DNA from: an uncultured Prevotella sp.
Lineage (GTDB): Bacteria; Bacteroidota; Bacteroidia; Bacteroidales; Bacteroidaceae
Assembly (NCBI GenBank): GCA_905233985.1
Contig: CAJOFA010000017.1
Location: forward strand, 61,112-125,111
DNA length: 64,000 nt
Direction: 5' to 3'
The notes beneath the pieces were generated by a model that saw nothing but the letters and a program-made list of their open reading frames with translations, ran no database searches and was not told where the DNA came from. The translations under genes and the position numbers were made by a program. Below, in pieces: positions 27,621 to 35,637 of this stretch. Each line of letters starts with the position of its first letter. Positions within the stretch are counted from its first letter, which is position 1.

Positions 27621-27680
27621 ATGGCACAGATGTATGTTAAGTCACAGAACAAGAACTCGAAGTCGGAGGCGTACAACACT
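27621..27680 (+). pseudogene. Truncated HU-related gene (N-terminus only)
   Basis: An ATG at 27621 reads MAQMYVKSQNKNSKSEAY, which matches from memory the start of Bacteroidota HU-related DNA-binding proteins. After about 18 residues the similarity stops, and the frame runs through a low-complexity region containing a heptad array to a stop at 27789-27791, inside the next promoter. The normal family length is well over 100 residues, so this is a 5' fragment. It was too short for the ORF track. Together with the inverted repeat it suggests a decayed mobile cassette. Confidence 0.5.
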
Positions 27681-27713
27681 CCGAGGCTTCGAGAGCTCCC
27701 CGCCCCCTTTTTC

Positions 27714-27741
27714 TTGCCCCATGCCCCTTGCTCCTTGCCCC
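27714..27741. repeat. Four-unit heptad array upstream of the histidine phosphatase promoter
   Basis: Units TTGCCCC, ATGCCCC, TTGCTCC, TTGCCCC in exact 7-bp register, lying 19 bp ahead of the -33 box of the phosphatase promoter. Confidence 0.7.
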
Positions 27742-27759
27742 TTCTTTTTTCTTTAAAGT

Positions 27760-27790
27760 TTTGTGCTTTCAAAAATTTTTTGTACCTTTG
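27760..27790 (+). promoter_or_regulatory. Promoter of the histidine phosphatase gene
   Basis: TTTG at 27760-27763, 19-bp spacer, TACCTTTG at 27783-27790. The predicted start leaves a leader of about 40 nt before the ATG at 27838, and excludes the ORF track start at 27763. Confidence 0.82.
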
Positions 27791-27837
27791 ACGCCGCAAT
27801 TATAAACTATATTAGAAATAACCAAAAACAATACAAG

Positions 27838-29193
27838 ATGAGAACTGTTTTTATTACGCTGAGCTTAGCGTTTTCGCTCACCATTCATGCACAGAGCCGG
27901 CAGGCCTATGAGAAAAGCGCACTGGAGGAAATCACCGCCGACAAGTTCCTGGCGGGCGGCAATGCCGTTGACTACGACCGACTGCCACGTAAGGCGCTGA
28001 CACCCGCGCCCAAGGGCTATGAGCCGTTCTACCTGAGTCACTACGGGCGACACGGTGCACGCTGGCTGCTGAGCGACCGCGACTACAGCGCACCCGTCAA
28101 CACGCTGAAGGACGCGAAGAAGGCCGGCAAGCTGACTGAGGTCGGCGAGCGTGCGCTGGCGAAGCTGGAGCAGATACAGAAGACGTCGAAGGGACACCTG
28201 GGCGACCTCACCCCCGTGGGCGAGCAACAGCACCACGGCATTGCCAAACGCATGGCCGCGAACTTCCCCGAGATATTCAAGACGCCGGGCCTGCACATCG
28301 ATGCCCGCAGCACCACGTCGGTACGCAGCATCCTGTCGATGATGGCTGAGTGCGAGGAGCTGGCTGCCGCCAATCCGTCGGCCACCATCCACAACGAGGC
28401 AAACGAGGCAAACATGTCGTACATGAACGCCCCGAAGGAGGGCCTGCAGCGCATGAACGAGGCCAAGGCACGCCCGATACAGAGCGAATGGGGTGCCCGC
28501 ATGAGAGACCCCCGACGGCTGATGAAGGTGCTCTTCAACGACCAGGACTGGGTGTATATGAACGTCATGCCCACACAGCTCATGGGAAGCATCTACGACA
28601 TCGCCACCAACCAGCAGAGTCACGACGGCGACACGGAGCTGCTTGACCTCTTCACCCCCGAGGAGCTGCACCGCCTGTGGAACGGCAACAACCTCTACTG
28701 GTACCTGAACTACGCCAACGCGCCGCAGACGGACAACGTGATGCCCTGGATGCACGCCAACCTGCTGCGTAACATCATCGAGACCGCCGATACCATCACA
28801 CAGAAGAAGGCCACGCTGCGCTTCGGTCACGACACCGTCGTGCTGCCCATCGTGGCGCTGATGGAGTTGGGTGGCATGGGCTGCTCCATCGACAACCTCG
28901 AGGAGCTGGACACCTACTTCCGCAGCTATCAGGTCATCCCCACCGCCTGCAACATTCAGCTGATATTCTACCGTCCCAAGAAGGGCAAGACGGGCGGCAT
29001 CCTAGTCAAGGCGCTGCTCAATGAGAACGAGGTGACGCTGCCCGTCGAGACCGACATGTTCCCCTACTACAAGTGGAGCAACGTCAGGGAGTTCTATCTC
29101 GAGAAGCTGAAGAAGCAGCCGAAAAACCCGTTCCCCAACATGCCGCAGCAGAACCAGCAGAACCCGTACATGATTATGATGAATTATAATTAA
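27838..29193 (+). CDS. Secreted histidine-type (clade 2) phosphatase
   Basis: About 451 residues with a signal peptide (MRTVFITLSLAFSLTIHAQ). The catalytic RHGxR motif is HYGRHGARWL and the proton-donor HD is in FGHDTVVLPI, as in histidine acid phosphatases. Bacteroidota homologues include MINPP-like inositol polyphosphate phosphatases, so phytate or a phosphate ester is a possible substrate; the sequence alone does not decide this. The end is Gln/Asn/Pro-rich (MPQQNQQNPYM). It acts in the periplasm or outside. The preferred start is supported by the promoter. Confidence 0.85.
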   Translation: MRTVFITLSLAFSLTIHAQSRQAYEKSALEEITADKFLAGGNAVDYDRLPRKALTPAPKGYEPFYLSHYGRHGARWLLSDRDYSAPVNTLKDAKKAGKLTEVGERALAKLEQIQKTSKGHLGDLTPVGEQQHHGIAKRMAANFPEIFKTPGLHIDARSTTSVRSILSMMAECEELAAANPSATIHNEANEANMSYMNAPKEGLQRMNEAKARPIQSEWGARMRDPRRLMKVLFNDQDWVYMNVMPTQLMGSIYDIATNQQSHDGDTELLDLFTPEELHRLWNGNNLYWYLNYANAPQTDNVMPWMHANLLRNIIETADTITQKKATLRFGHDTVVLPIVALMELGGMGCSIDNLEELDTYFRSYQVIPTACNIQLIFYRPKKGKTGGILVKALLNENEVTLPVETDMFPYYKWSNVREFYLEKLKKQPKNPFPNMPQQNQQNPYMIMMNYN

Positions 29194-29248
29194 TAATTTT
29201 TAACTCAAAAAAGTTGACTTCGGAAGAACAACGTATCGTTATTTTTAG

Positions 29249-29256
29249 TAATTTTG
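29249..29256 (+). promoter_or_regulatory. Probable -7 box ahead of the primary sigma gene
   Basis: TAATTTTG about 85 bp before rpoD. No TTTG is found at the right distance, so the promoter is incomplete. A small hairpin (TACCTG ATTTT CAGGTA, 29287-29303) is in the leader. Confidence 0.4.
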
Positions 29257-29340
29257 CATCGTTTTAGGATGTAATTTTTGAATAGTTACCTGATTTTCAG
29301 GTAGTTAACGTGCGTTAAAGAAAGGAAGAGTTAAAGTAAG

Positions 29341-30213
29341 ATGAGACAGTTAAAGATCCAAAAGAGTATTACCAACCGTTCAAGCGAGGCACTGGATAAG
29401 TATCTCGTAGAGATAGGTCGTGCACCCCTGATTTCGATTGACGAAGAAATAGAACTAGCACAGAAAATCCGTCGAGGCGGTCCCGAGGGCGAACGCGCCA
29501 AGGACAAGCTCGTCACGGCCAACCTGCGCTTCGTCGTTTCCGTTGCCAAGCAGTATCAGCACCAGGGACTGACGCTCACCGACCTCATTGACGAGGGTAA
29601 TATCGGACTAATCAAGGCTGCCCAGAAGTTTGACGAGACCCGCGGCTTCAAGTTTATCTCGTATGCTGTGTGGTGGATTCGTCAGTCAATCCTGCAGGCT
29701 ATTGCCGAGCAGAGCCGCATTGTTCGTCTTCCGCTCAACCAGGTAGGTTCGCTGAGCAAAATCAACCACGAAATCAACAAGTTCGAGCAGGAGAACCAGC
29801 GCCACCCCTCGGTGGCCGAGCTGAGCGCCGCCACCAATCTCGACGAGGAGAAAATCGGCCAGAGCCTGATGGCAGACGGTCACCACGTCTCCATCGACGC
29901 CCCGTTCCAGGACGGTGAGGACAACTGCATGCTTGACGTGATGGCCAGTGGCGACGACAGTCGTACTGACCGCTATGTGGATCATGAGTCGATGGCTCAG
30001 GAGCTGAATACCGTACTGCGTAAGGTGCTCAAGGAGCGCGAGATACAGATATTAACCCAGTGCTTTGGCATCGGTTGCCACGAGAAAGGTCTCGAGGAAA
30101 TCGGCGACCAGCTGGGACTGACACGCGAGCGTGTACGTCAAATTCGCGAGAAAAGCATCGCCAAGCTGCGCGACAGCGGCAATGCCAGAATACTCATGAA
30201 ATATCTAGGGTAG
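29341..30213 (+). CDS. rpoD: RNA polymerase primary sigma factor
   Basis: A 290-residue sigma-70 protein of the Bacteroidota primary type, which lacks region 1.1. Region 1.2 starts EALDKYLVEIGRAPLIS; region 2 includes NLRFVVSVAKQYQHQGLTL and FKFISYAVWWIRQSI; region 4 has LGLTRERVRQIREKSI. It directs transcription from TTTG/TAnnTTTG promoters, which are found repeatedly in this window. It is followed by a strong terminator. Confidence 0.95.
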   Translation: MRQLKIQKSITNRSSEALDKYLVEIGRAPLISIDEEIELAQKIRRGGPEGERAKDKLVTANLRFVVSVAKQYQHQGLTLTDLIDEGNIGLIKAAQKFDETRGFKFISYAVWWIRQSILQAIAEQSRIVRLPLNQVGSLSKINHEINKFEQENQRHPSVAELSAATNLDEEKIGQSLMADGHHVSIDAPFQDGEDNCMLDVMASGDDSRTDRYVDHESMAQELNTVLRKVLKEREIQILTQCFGIGCHEKGLEEIGDQLGLTRERVRQIREKSIAKLRDSGNARILMKYLG

Positions 30214-30279
30214 TAAGAATGCTTGTGACAAGCGAACTTATCACCCTCATAGTTTTATATTAGTTATTGATTATTAACT

Positions 30280-30305
30280 GCCGGCAAGCGTGCCGGCTTT
30301 TTTTT
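30280..30305 (+). terminator. Rho-independent terminator after rpoD
   Basis: Perfect 7-bp stem GCCGGCA / TGCCGGC, AGCG loop, then eight T residues. Confidence 0.93.
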
Positions 30306-30315
30306 GCCCTTTTCT

Positions 30316-30347
30316 TTTGGTAGTCTCCCCGCTAATTACTATCTTTG
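30316..30347 (+). promoter_or_regulatory. Promoter of the DUF5686 gene
   Basis: TTTG at 30316-30319, 20-bp spacer, TATCTTTG at 30340-30347, immediately after the rpoD terminator. Start codon is about 20 nt after the expected transcript start. Confidence 0.8.
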
Positions 30348-30374
30348 TAGGCTGTAAGAAGAAGCACAAGCCAG

Positions 30375-32396
30375 ATGGCCGACAGGTTGTCATTCAAGAT
30401 ATTCCTCACGTCCCTGTTCGTACTGCTGACGACAGGCCTGACGCATGCACAGAATCCGACGGACTCCGTGCTCCTGGAGCGTGTGCTGGACTACCGCAGC
30501 AACTTCCAGCAGCAGAACGACGGCCAGCAGCAGAACGCCTACATGAAATACACGTTCCGTACCGAGCGGCGCAACGTCATGCTCAACCTCGTGCCCACCA
30601 TGTACACACTGGCCAAGGGCGAACGCCTCCGCGTGGGAGAGTCCTACTGCCGACTGACCTGTTCCAACCCTCAGCACATAGACTTCAGGCGGCAGGTGAG
30701 CGCCGGCAACATCGCACACTACAAGAAGGCCATGCCCACCGTCCTCGAGCTCGTCATACCCTTCATCTACGAGGAATGTCTCTTCGACCGCCACATCCTC
30801 TCCCCCTTCTACCGCGGCAACAAGAGGCTCTACCGCTACACCACGGCCAACGCCACAGACGGGATGGCCGTCATCACCTTCACACCTAGGCTGACCAACA
30901 CCCAGCTCATCTCGGGCAAAGCCTACGTGGAGACAGCCACAGGCAGGATTACCGAAGTGATGTTCGAAGGCGAATATGACATGATTGACTTCAAGGTTGA
31001 CGTCATCCAGAGCGACGAGGTCAACCGCACGCAGTTGCCCCGCAGCTGTCATGTGGACGCTGACTTCCATTTCGTGGGCAACAAGGTACACGCACAGTAC
31101 GATGCCGTCTTCGGGTGTGCCACCACCCTGCCCGACTCCATCGAGGACAAGACCGACCACCTGCTGATGGAGCGTCTGCGCCCCATAGCCCTCCGCGACG
31201 AGGAGCGCCAGCTGTATGAGAACTACTACGCCCCCGAGCCCGACAGCATCGCCAACGACACGACGGAGCACAGCAGGGAATGGTGGAGAGACGTCGGCAA
31301 CGCCCTCAGCGACAACCTCTTCAGCAGCATAGGCACCGAGAGCGACAACGCCTACTTCAAGCTCTCGCCTATCATCAACCCGCAGTATATCAGCTACAGC
31401 CACCGCCGCGGACTGTCGTACAAGATGCGCATCGGCGCACGCTACAACTTCTCGCCCCGCCGATACCTCACGCTCAACCCCGAGCTGGGCTACAACTTCA
31501 AGTTCCGGCAGTTCTATTTCACCGCACCCCTGCGCATGACCTACAACCCGAAGCGCAACGGATATGCCGAAATCGTCGTGCAGAACGGTAACCGCATCAC
31601 CAATTCGAGCGTGCTCGACATCATAGAAAAGGAGAACATGGACATTGCCGACCTCGACAACATGGCGCTCGACTACTTCAGGGACACCCACATCGAAGTG
31701 AGCAACAACATCGAGGCCTTCGACTGGCTCACCCTCAAGACAGCACTCTCCTACCACCGCCGCAAGGCCATCAACAGCGCGAAGATGATAGAGATGGGCA
31801 AGCCCGACGTTTACCGCAGCTTTGCACCCGTGCTGACCTTCCAGTTCCTCCCCTGGCACGACGGGCCCCTCTTCACACTCGACTACGAGCGCGGCATCGC
31901 CAACGTGCTGAAGTCTGACCTGCGCTACGAGCGCTGGGAGATGGATGCCGTGTGGAAGATTCCCCTGCGCCGCATGAGCCTGCTGAACCTGCGGGCAGGA
32001 AGCGGTTTCTACACCAACAAGCACACCAGCTACTTCGTGGACTTCGAAAACTTCCGCGACAACAACATCCCGGGCGGATGGAACGACGACTGGACAGGAC
32101 AGTTCCAGCTGCTGGACAGCAAGTGGTACAACGCCTCCAACTATTATATCCGTGCCAACGCCAGCTTTGAGTCGCCCCTGCTCTTCGCCACGTGGCTACC
32201 GCTGGTGGGCAGGTACATCGAGAGTGAGCGCCTCTATGCCGGCGTGGTATTCATGGAGCACACACGACCCTACTATGAGATAGGCTACGGGCTGACCAAC
32301 CGTTACTTCTCGGGAGGACTGTTCATGAGTTTCCTCAACGGCAAGATGCAGGAGTTCGGCGGGAAAATCACCCTTGAGATCTTCCGCAGATGGTAG
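30375..32396 (+). CDS. DUF5686 family outer-membrane protein
   Basis: A 673-residue protein with a signal peptide (cleaved near THAQ). The N-terminal half has a DUF5686-type soluble domain; the C-terminal half alternates aromatic beta strands (LSYKMRIGARYNFSPRRYLTLNPELGYNF) and ends in GKITLEIFRRW, with a final aromatic residue typical of outer-membrane barrels. It lacks an obvious CarboxypepD_reg-like domain at the N-terminus that many relatives carry. The family's function is unknown. Expressed from its own promoter; the AddA-like gene follows after 45 bp. Confidence 0.82.
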   Translation: MADRLSFKIFLTSLFVLLTTGLTHAQNPTDSVLLERVLDYRSNFQQQNDGQQQNAYMKYTFRTERRNVMLNLVPTMYTLAKGERLRVGESYCRLTCSNPQHIDFRRQVSAGNIAHYKKAMPTVLELVIPFIYEECLFDRHILSPFYRGNKRLYRYTTANATDGMAVITFTPRLTNTQLISGKAYVETATGRITEVMFEGEYDMIDFKVDVIQSDEVNRTQLPRSCHVDADFHFVGNKVHAQYDAVFGCATTLPDSIEDKTDHLLMERLRPIALRDEERQLYENYYAPEPDSIANDTTEHSREWWRDVGNALSDNLFSSIGTESDNAYFKLSPIINPQYISYSHRRGLSYKMRIGARYNFSPRRYLTLNPELGYNFKFRQFYFTAPLRMTYNPKRNGYAEIVVQNGNRITNSSVLDIIEKENMDIADLDNMALDYFRDTHIEVSNNIEAFDWLTLKTALSYHRRKAINSAKMIEMGKPDVYRSFAPVLTFQFLPWHDGPLFTLDYERGIANVLKSDLRYERWEMDAVWKIPLRRMSLLNLRAGSGFYTNKHTSYFVDFENFRDNNIPGGWNDDWTGQFQLLDSKWYNASNYYIRANASFESPLLFATWLPLVGRYIESERLYAGVVFMEHTRPYYEIGYGLTNRYFSGGLFMSFLNGKMQEFGGKITLEIFRRW

Positions 32397-32441
32397 TGAA
32401 GGACGGAACGTAAACGGAACAAAGAAAGAAAAGACAACAGC

Positions 32442-35400
32442 ATGATGCAAAACAGGAATCGCCCCTTGATGGTATATAAAGCGAGTGCCGGCAGCGGAAA
32501 GACCTTCACGCTGGCGACGGAGTATATCAAGCATGTCATCAACGACCCGCAGTGTTACCGCAACATCCTCGCCGTGACCTTCACCAACAAAGCGACGGAG
32601 GAGATGAAGATGCGCATACTCAGCCAGCTCTACGGCATCTGGAAGCAGCTGCCCGACTCGAATGACTATACCGACGCCATCATCGAGAAGACTGGACTAC
32701 CCGAAGCGGAAGTCAGCAGACGTGCCGAGACAGCACTCCGTAACCTGCTGCACCACTACAGCTATTTCCGGGTCAACACCATCGACACTTTCTTCCAGAG
32801 CGTGCTGCGCAACCTCGCTCGTGAGTTGGAACTGACGCCCAACCTGCGCGTGGAGCTCAACGACCCGCAGGTGGAGGACCTCGCCGTTGACGAGCTGATA
32901 CAGGACCTGCGGACAAGCGACAAGATTCTGAAGTGGATTCTGAAGTATATCATGGACAACATCAGCGAAGACCGTTCGTGGAACGTCATCAGCAGCATCA
33001 AGACCTTCGGGCTCAACATCTTCAAGGACTTCTACAAGGACAACCGTGAGGCGCTGAACGAGAAAGTCAGCCAGGAGGGTTTCTTCGAGTCCTTCACGAA
33101 GAAACTGCAGGAACAGGCAGCGATAGCTGAAAAGCGCCTGAAGGAGATTGGCACCGAAGGACTGAAGGCCTTTGCCGACGAAGGCATCAGCACGGAGGAC
33201 ATCAAGAACGGAAAATACATTCTCTCGTTCTTCACGAAGCTGCAGAACGGCTACTACGACGAGGGCATCGTCACCAAGACCGTCGAGAAGTGCAGCAACG
33301 ACACCGAGGCGTGGATCAAAAAAGGCACTCCTGCCGAGCTGCAACCCCTCATCGACAACCGGCTGCGCCCCATGCTCAACACCGCATTGGAGGAACGGCG
33401 CCGGCAATACCGGCTCTATAAGTCGGCAACCGCCACGCTGCACCACCTCAGCCAAATACGCCTGCTCGACAGCATCGAACAGAAAGTGAAAGACCTGAAC
33501 CGCGCTGCCAACCGGTTCCTGCTCAGCGACACCCAGCACCTGCTCCACGCACTCATCAACGACAACGACTCGCCCTTCATCTTCGAGAAGATAGGCTCAC
33601 AGCTGGAGCACATCATGATTGACGAGTTCCAGGACACGAGCACCGTGCAATGGAAAAACTTCAAGGTGCTGCTGGAAGAGTGCATGAGCCACGAGGGAGC
33701 CGACAACCTCATTGTGGGCGACGTGAAACAGAGCATCTACCGCTGGCGCTCGGGCGACTGGCGACTGCTCAGCAACATACAGCAGGAATTCGAACACCCC
33801 GAACTGATGTTGAAGACCGAGAGGCTCGACGTCAACTACCGCTCCAAGCGGAATATCATCGACTTCAACAACACCTTCTTCCGGCTGGCCGCACAGCAGG
33901 AGTACAACACCGCCTGCCAGAAAGTGGGTGATGCTGCTGCAAAGCAGATACTCGACGCCTATGCCGACGTTCGGCAGGAAATACCCGGACACCGCGAACC
34001 TACGGGCTTGGTCCGTGTCTCGCTACTCCCTGCTGCCAACTATGAACAGCAGAGCATGGAACAGCTGGAGGAAATCATCCGACACCTGCTCGACAACGGG
34101 GTGACACAGAACCGCATCGCCATCCTGCTGCGCTCCAAGAGAAACATCCCGACCATCATCAGCTACATGTCTGAGCACATGCCTGACGTCAACTTCGTTT
34201 CCGACGAGGCCTTCCGCCTCGACGCCTCCCTTGCCGTCCGCATCATGGTGCAGGCGATGTACCTGCTGCTGCATCCCGAAGACAGTCTCATGAAAGCTGT
34301 CGTAGCCAAGGGATATCAGAGCGGCACACAACGGGAAACAGCCGACAGCCAATGGGTCGATGGCGACTTGGATGCGCTGTTGCCCGAGGGGTTCCTCTCC
34401 GAACGTGACCAACTGCTGCGCCTGCCCCTGACAGAACTCACAGAACGCCTCTACGTACTCTTCCGCCTGGAGCAGTATGACGAGGAGGGTGCCTATGTGT
34501 GCGCGTTCTATGACTATATGAACAGCTACGTCAATGACAACTCCACAGACATCGAGTCGTTCGTCAGCTACTGGGAGGACACCCTGTGCAAGAAAACCAT
34601 CTTCAGCGACTCAACCAACGGCATACGTATCATCACCATCCATAAGAGCAAGGGACTGGAGTTTGACAACATCATCATCCCCTTCTGCGACTGGAGACTG
34701 GAGATGCCCAACGAAACCTTCTGGTGCACGGCCGACGAAGCTCCTTACAACGAGCTGTCACTCGTACCCGTTGACTACAGCTCCAAACTGATGGGCACGA
34801 CCTACGAGGCAGCTTACAAGGAAGAGTATCTGCAGAAGGTCGTTGACAACCTCAACCTGCTCTATGTCGCCTTCACCCGTGCACGTAACAACCTGTTTGT
34901 CATCGGCAAGCACGCAACAGAGCGCGCAAAATTGATTCAAGACATACTGCCCGCCGTCAGTCAGGAACTCACCGGTGCCGTACTCACAGAGGATATGTCC
35001 TTCGAATACGGTACGCTGGACACCTCCCTGAAGCAGGAACGCCAGACGGACAATGTCTTCCTGCAGCCCTCGATGCCCCACGAAGTACACATCCGCACCT
35101 TTGAGAACAAGACTAAATTCAGGCAAAGCAACAAAAGTCGCGATTTCATCGAAGGTGAGACGGAAGGCGACAACGCCAATTATATCCAGATGGGTAACGT
35201 GTTACACAGCGTCTTCTCCCAAATCAATACAGCAGAGGACATCGACCGCGTGCTGCAGCAGATGCAGGCCGACGGCATCCTGTACGATGCCAATCTCTCC
35301 TACGAACGGGTGCGCAAAATGCTTCACGAAAGACTTGAAGATTCTCGCGTTGCCGACTGGTTATCAGGACATTGGAAACTCTTTAACGAATGTTCCATCC

Positions 35401-35621
35401 TCAGTGTTGATGCAGAGACGGACGAGGTTGTCTCCCGACGTCCTGACCGTGTCATGACAGACGGAAAACAGATGATTGTCGTGGACTTCAAGTTCGGACG
35501 TCAGCACGAGGAATACCGTGAACAGGTGGAAACCTACAAATCGCTGCTGCGTCGCATGGGCTATGAGGATGTGCGCGGCTATCTGTGGTATGTGTATCAT
35601 AACAGAATAGAAGAAGTATAA
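32442..35621 (+). CDS. addA: UvrD-type helicase/nuclease, AddA/RecB-like
   Basis: A 1059-residue protein. Motif I is ASAGSGKTFTLATEY (about residues 14-28), motif Ia LAVTFTNKATEEMK, motif II IMIDEFQDTS, motif V/VI HKSKGLEF and YVAFTRARN. The C-terminal RecB-type nuclease part contains DFKFGRQ (catalytic Asp and Lys). It pairs with the next gene to form an AddAB-type double-strand break resection enzyme. The partner starts 17 bp downstream. Cytoplasmic. Confidence 0.9.
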   Translation: MMQNRNRPLMVYKASAGSGKTFTLATEYIKHVINDPQCYRNILAVTFTNKATEEMKMRILSQLYGIWKQLPDSNDYTDAIIEKTGLPEAEVSRRAETALRNLLHHYSYFRVNTIDTFFQSVLRNLARELELTPNLRVELNDPQVEDLAVDELIQDLRTSDKILKWILKYIMDNISEDRSWNVISSIKTFGLNIFKDFYKDNREALNEKVSQEGFFESFTKKLQEQAAIAEKRLKEIGTEGLKAFADEGISTEDIKNGKYILSFFTKLQNGYYDEGIVTKTVEKCSNDTEAWIKKGTPAELQPLIDNRLRPMLNTALEERRRQYRLYKSATATLHHLSQIRLLDSIEQKVKDLNRAANRFLLSDTQHLLHALINDNDSPFIFEKIGSQLEHIMIDEFQDTSTVQWKNFKVLLEECMSHEGADNLIVGDVKQSIYRWRSGDWRLLSNIQQEFEHPELMLKTERLDVNYRSKRNIIDFNNTFFRLAAQQEYNTACQKVGDAAAKQILDAYADVRQEIPGHREPTGLVRVSLLPAANYEQQSMEQLEEIIRHLLDNGVTQNRIAILLRSKRNIPTIISYMSEHMPDVNFVSDEAFRLDASLAVRIMVQAMYLLLHPEDSLMKAVVAKGYQSGTQRETADSQWVDGDLDALLPEGFLSERDQLLRLPLTELTERLYVLFRLEQYDEEGAYVCAFYDYMNSYVNDNSTDIESFVSYWEDTLCKKTIFSDSTNGIRIITIHKSKGLEFDNIIIPFCDWRLEMPNETFWCTADEAPYNELSLVPVDYSSKLMGTTYEAAYKEEYLQKVVDNLNLLYVAFTRARNNLFVIGKHATERAKLIQDILPAVSQELTGAVLTEDMSFEYGTLDTSLKQERQTDNVFLQPSMPHEVHIRTFENKTKFRQSNKSRDFIEGETEGDNANYIQMGNVLHSVFSQINTAEDIDRVLQQMQADGILYDANLSYERVRKMLHERLEDSRVADWLSGHWKLFNECSILSVDAETDEVVSRRPDRVMTDGKQMIVVDFKFGRQHEEYREQVETYKSLLRRMGYEDVRGYLWYVYHNRIEEV

Positions 35622-35637
35622 AAACAAGACCGAGGAT

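Noticed and set aside
27596-27799. 67-residue minus-strand ORF in the intergenic region
   Set aside because: Low-complexity, overlaps the heptad array and the phosphatase promoter, with no homologous features.
30390-32024. 544-residue minus-strand ORF opposite the DUF5686 gene
   Set aside because: It is antisense to a well supported outer-membrane protein gene with promoter and signal peptide; its translation is Val/Gly/Glu-rich without a recognisable domain, as expected of a shadow frame in GC-rich coding DNA.
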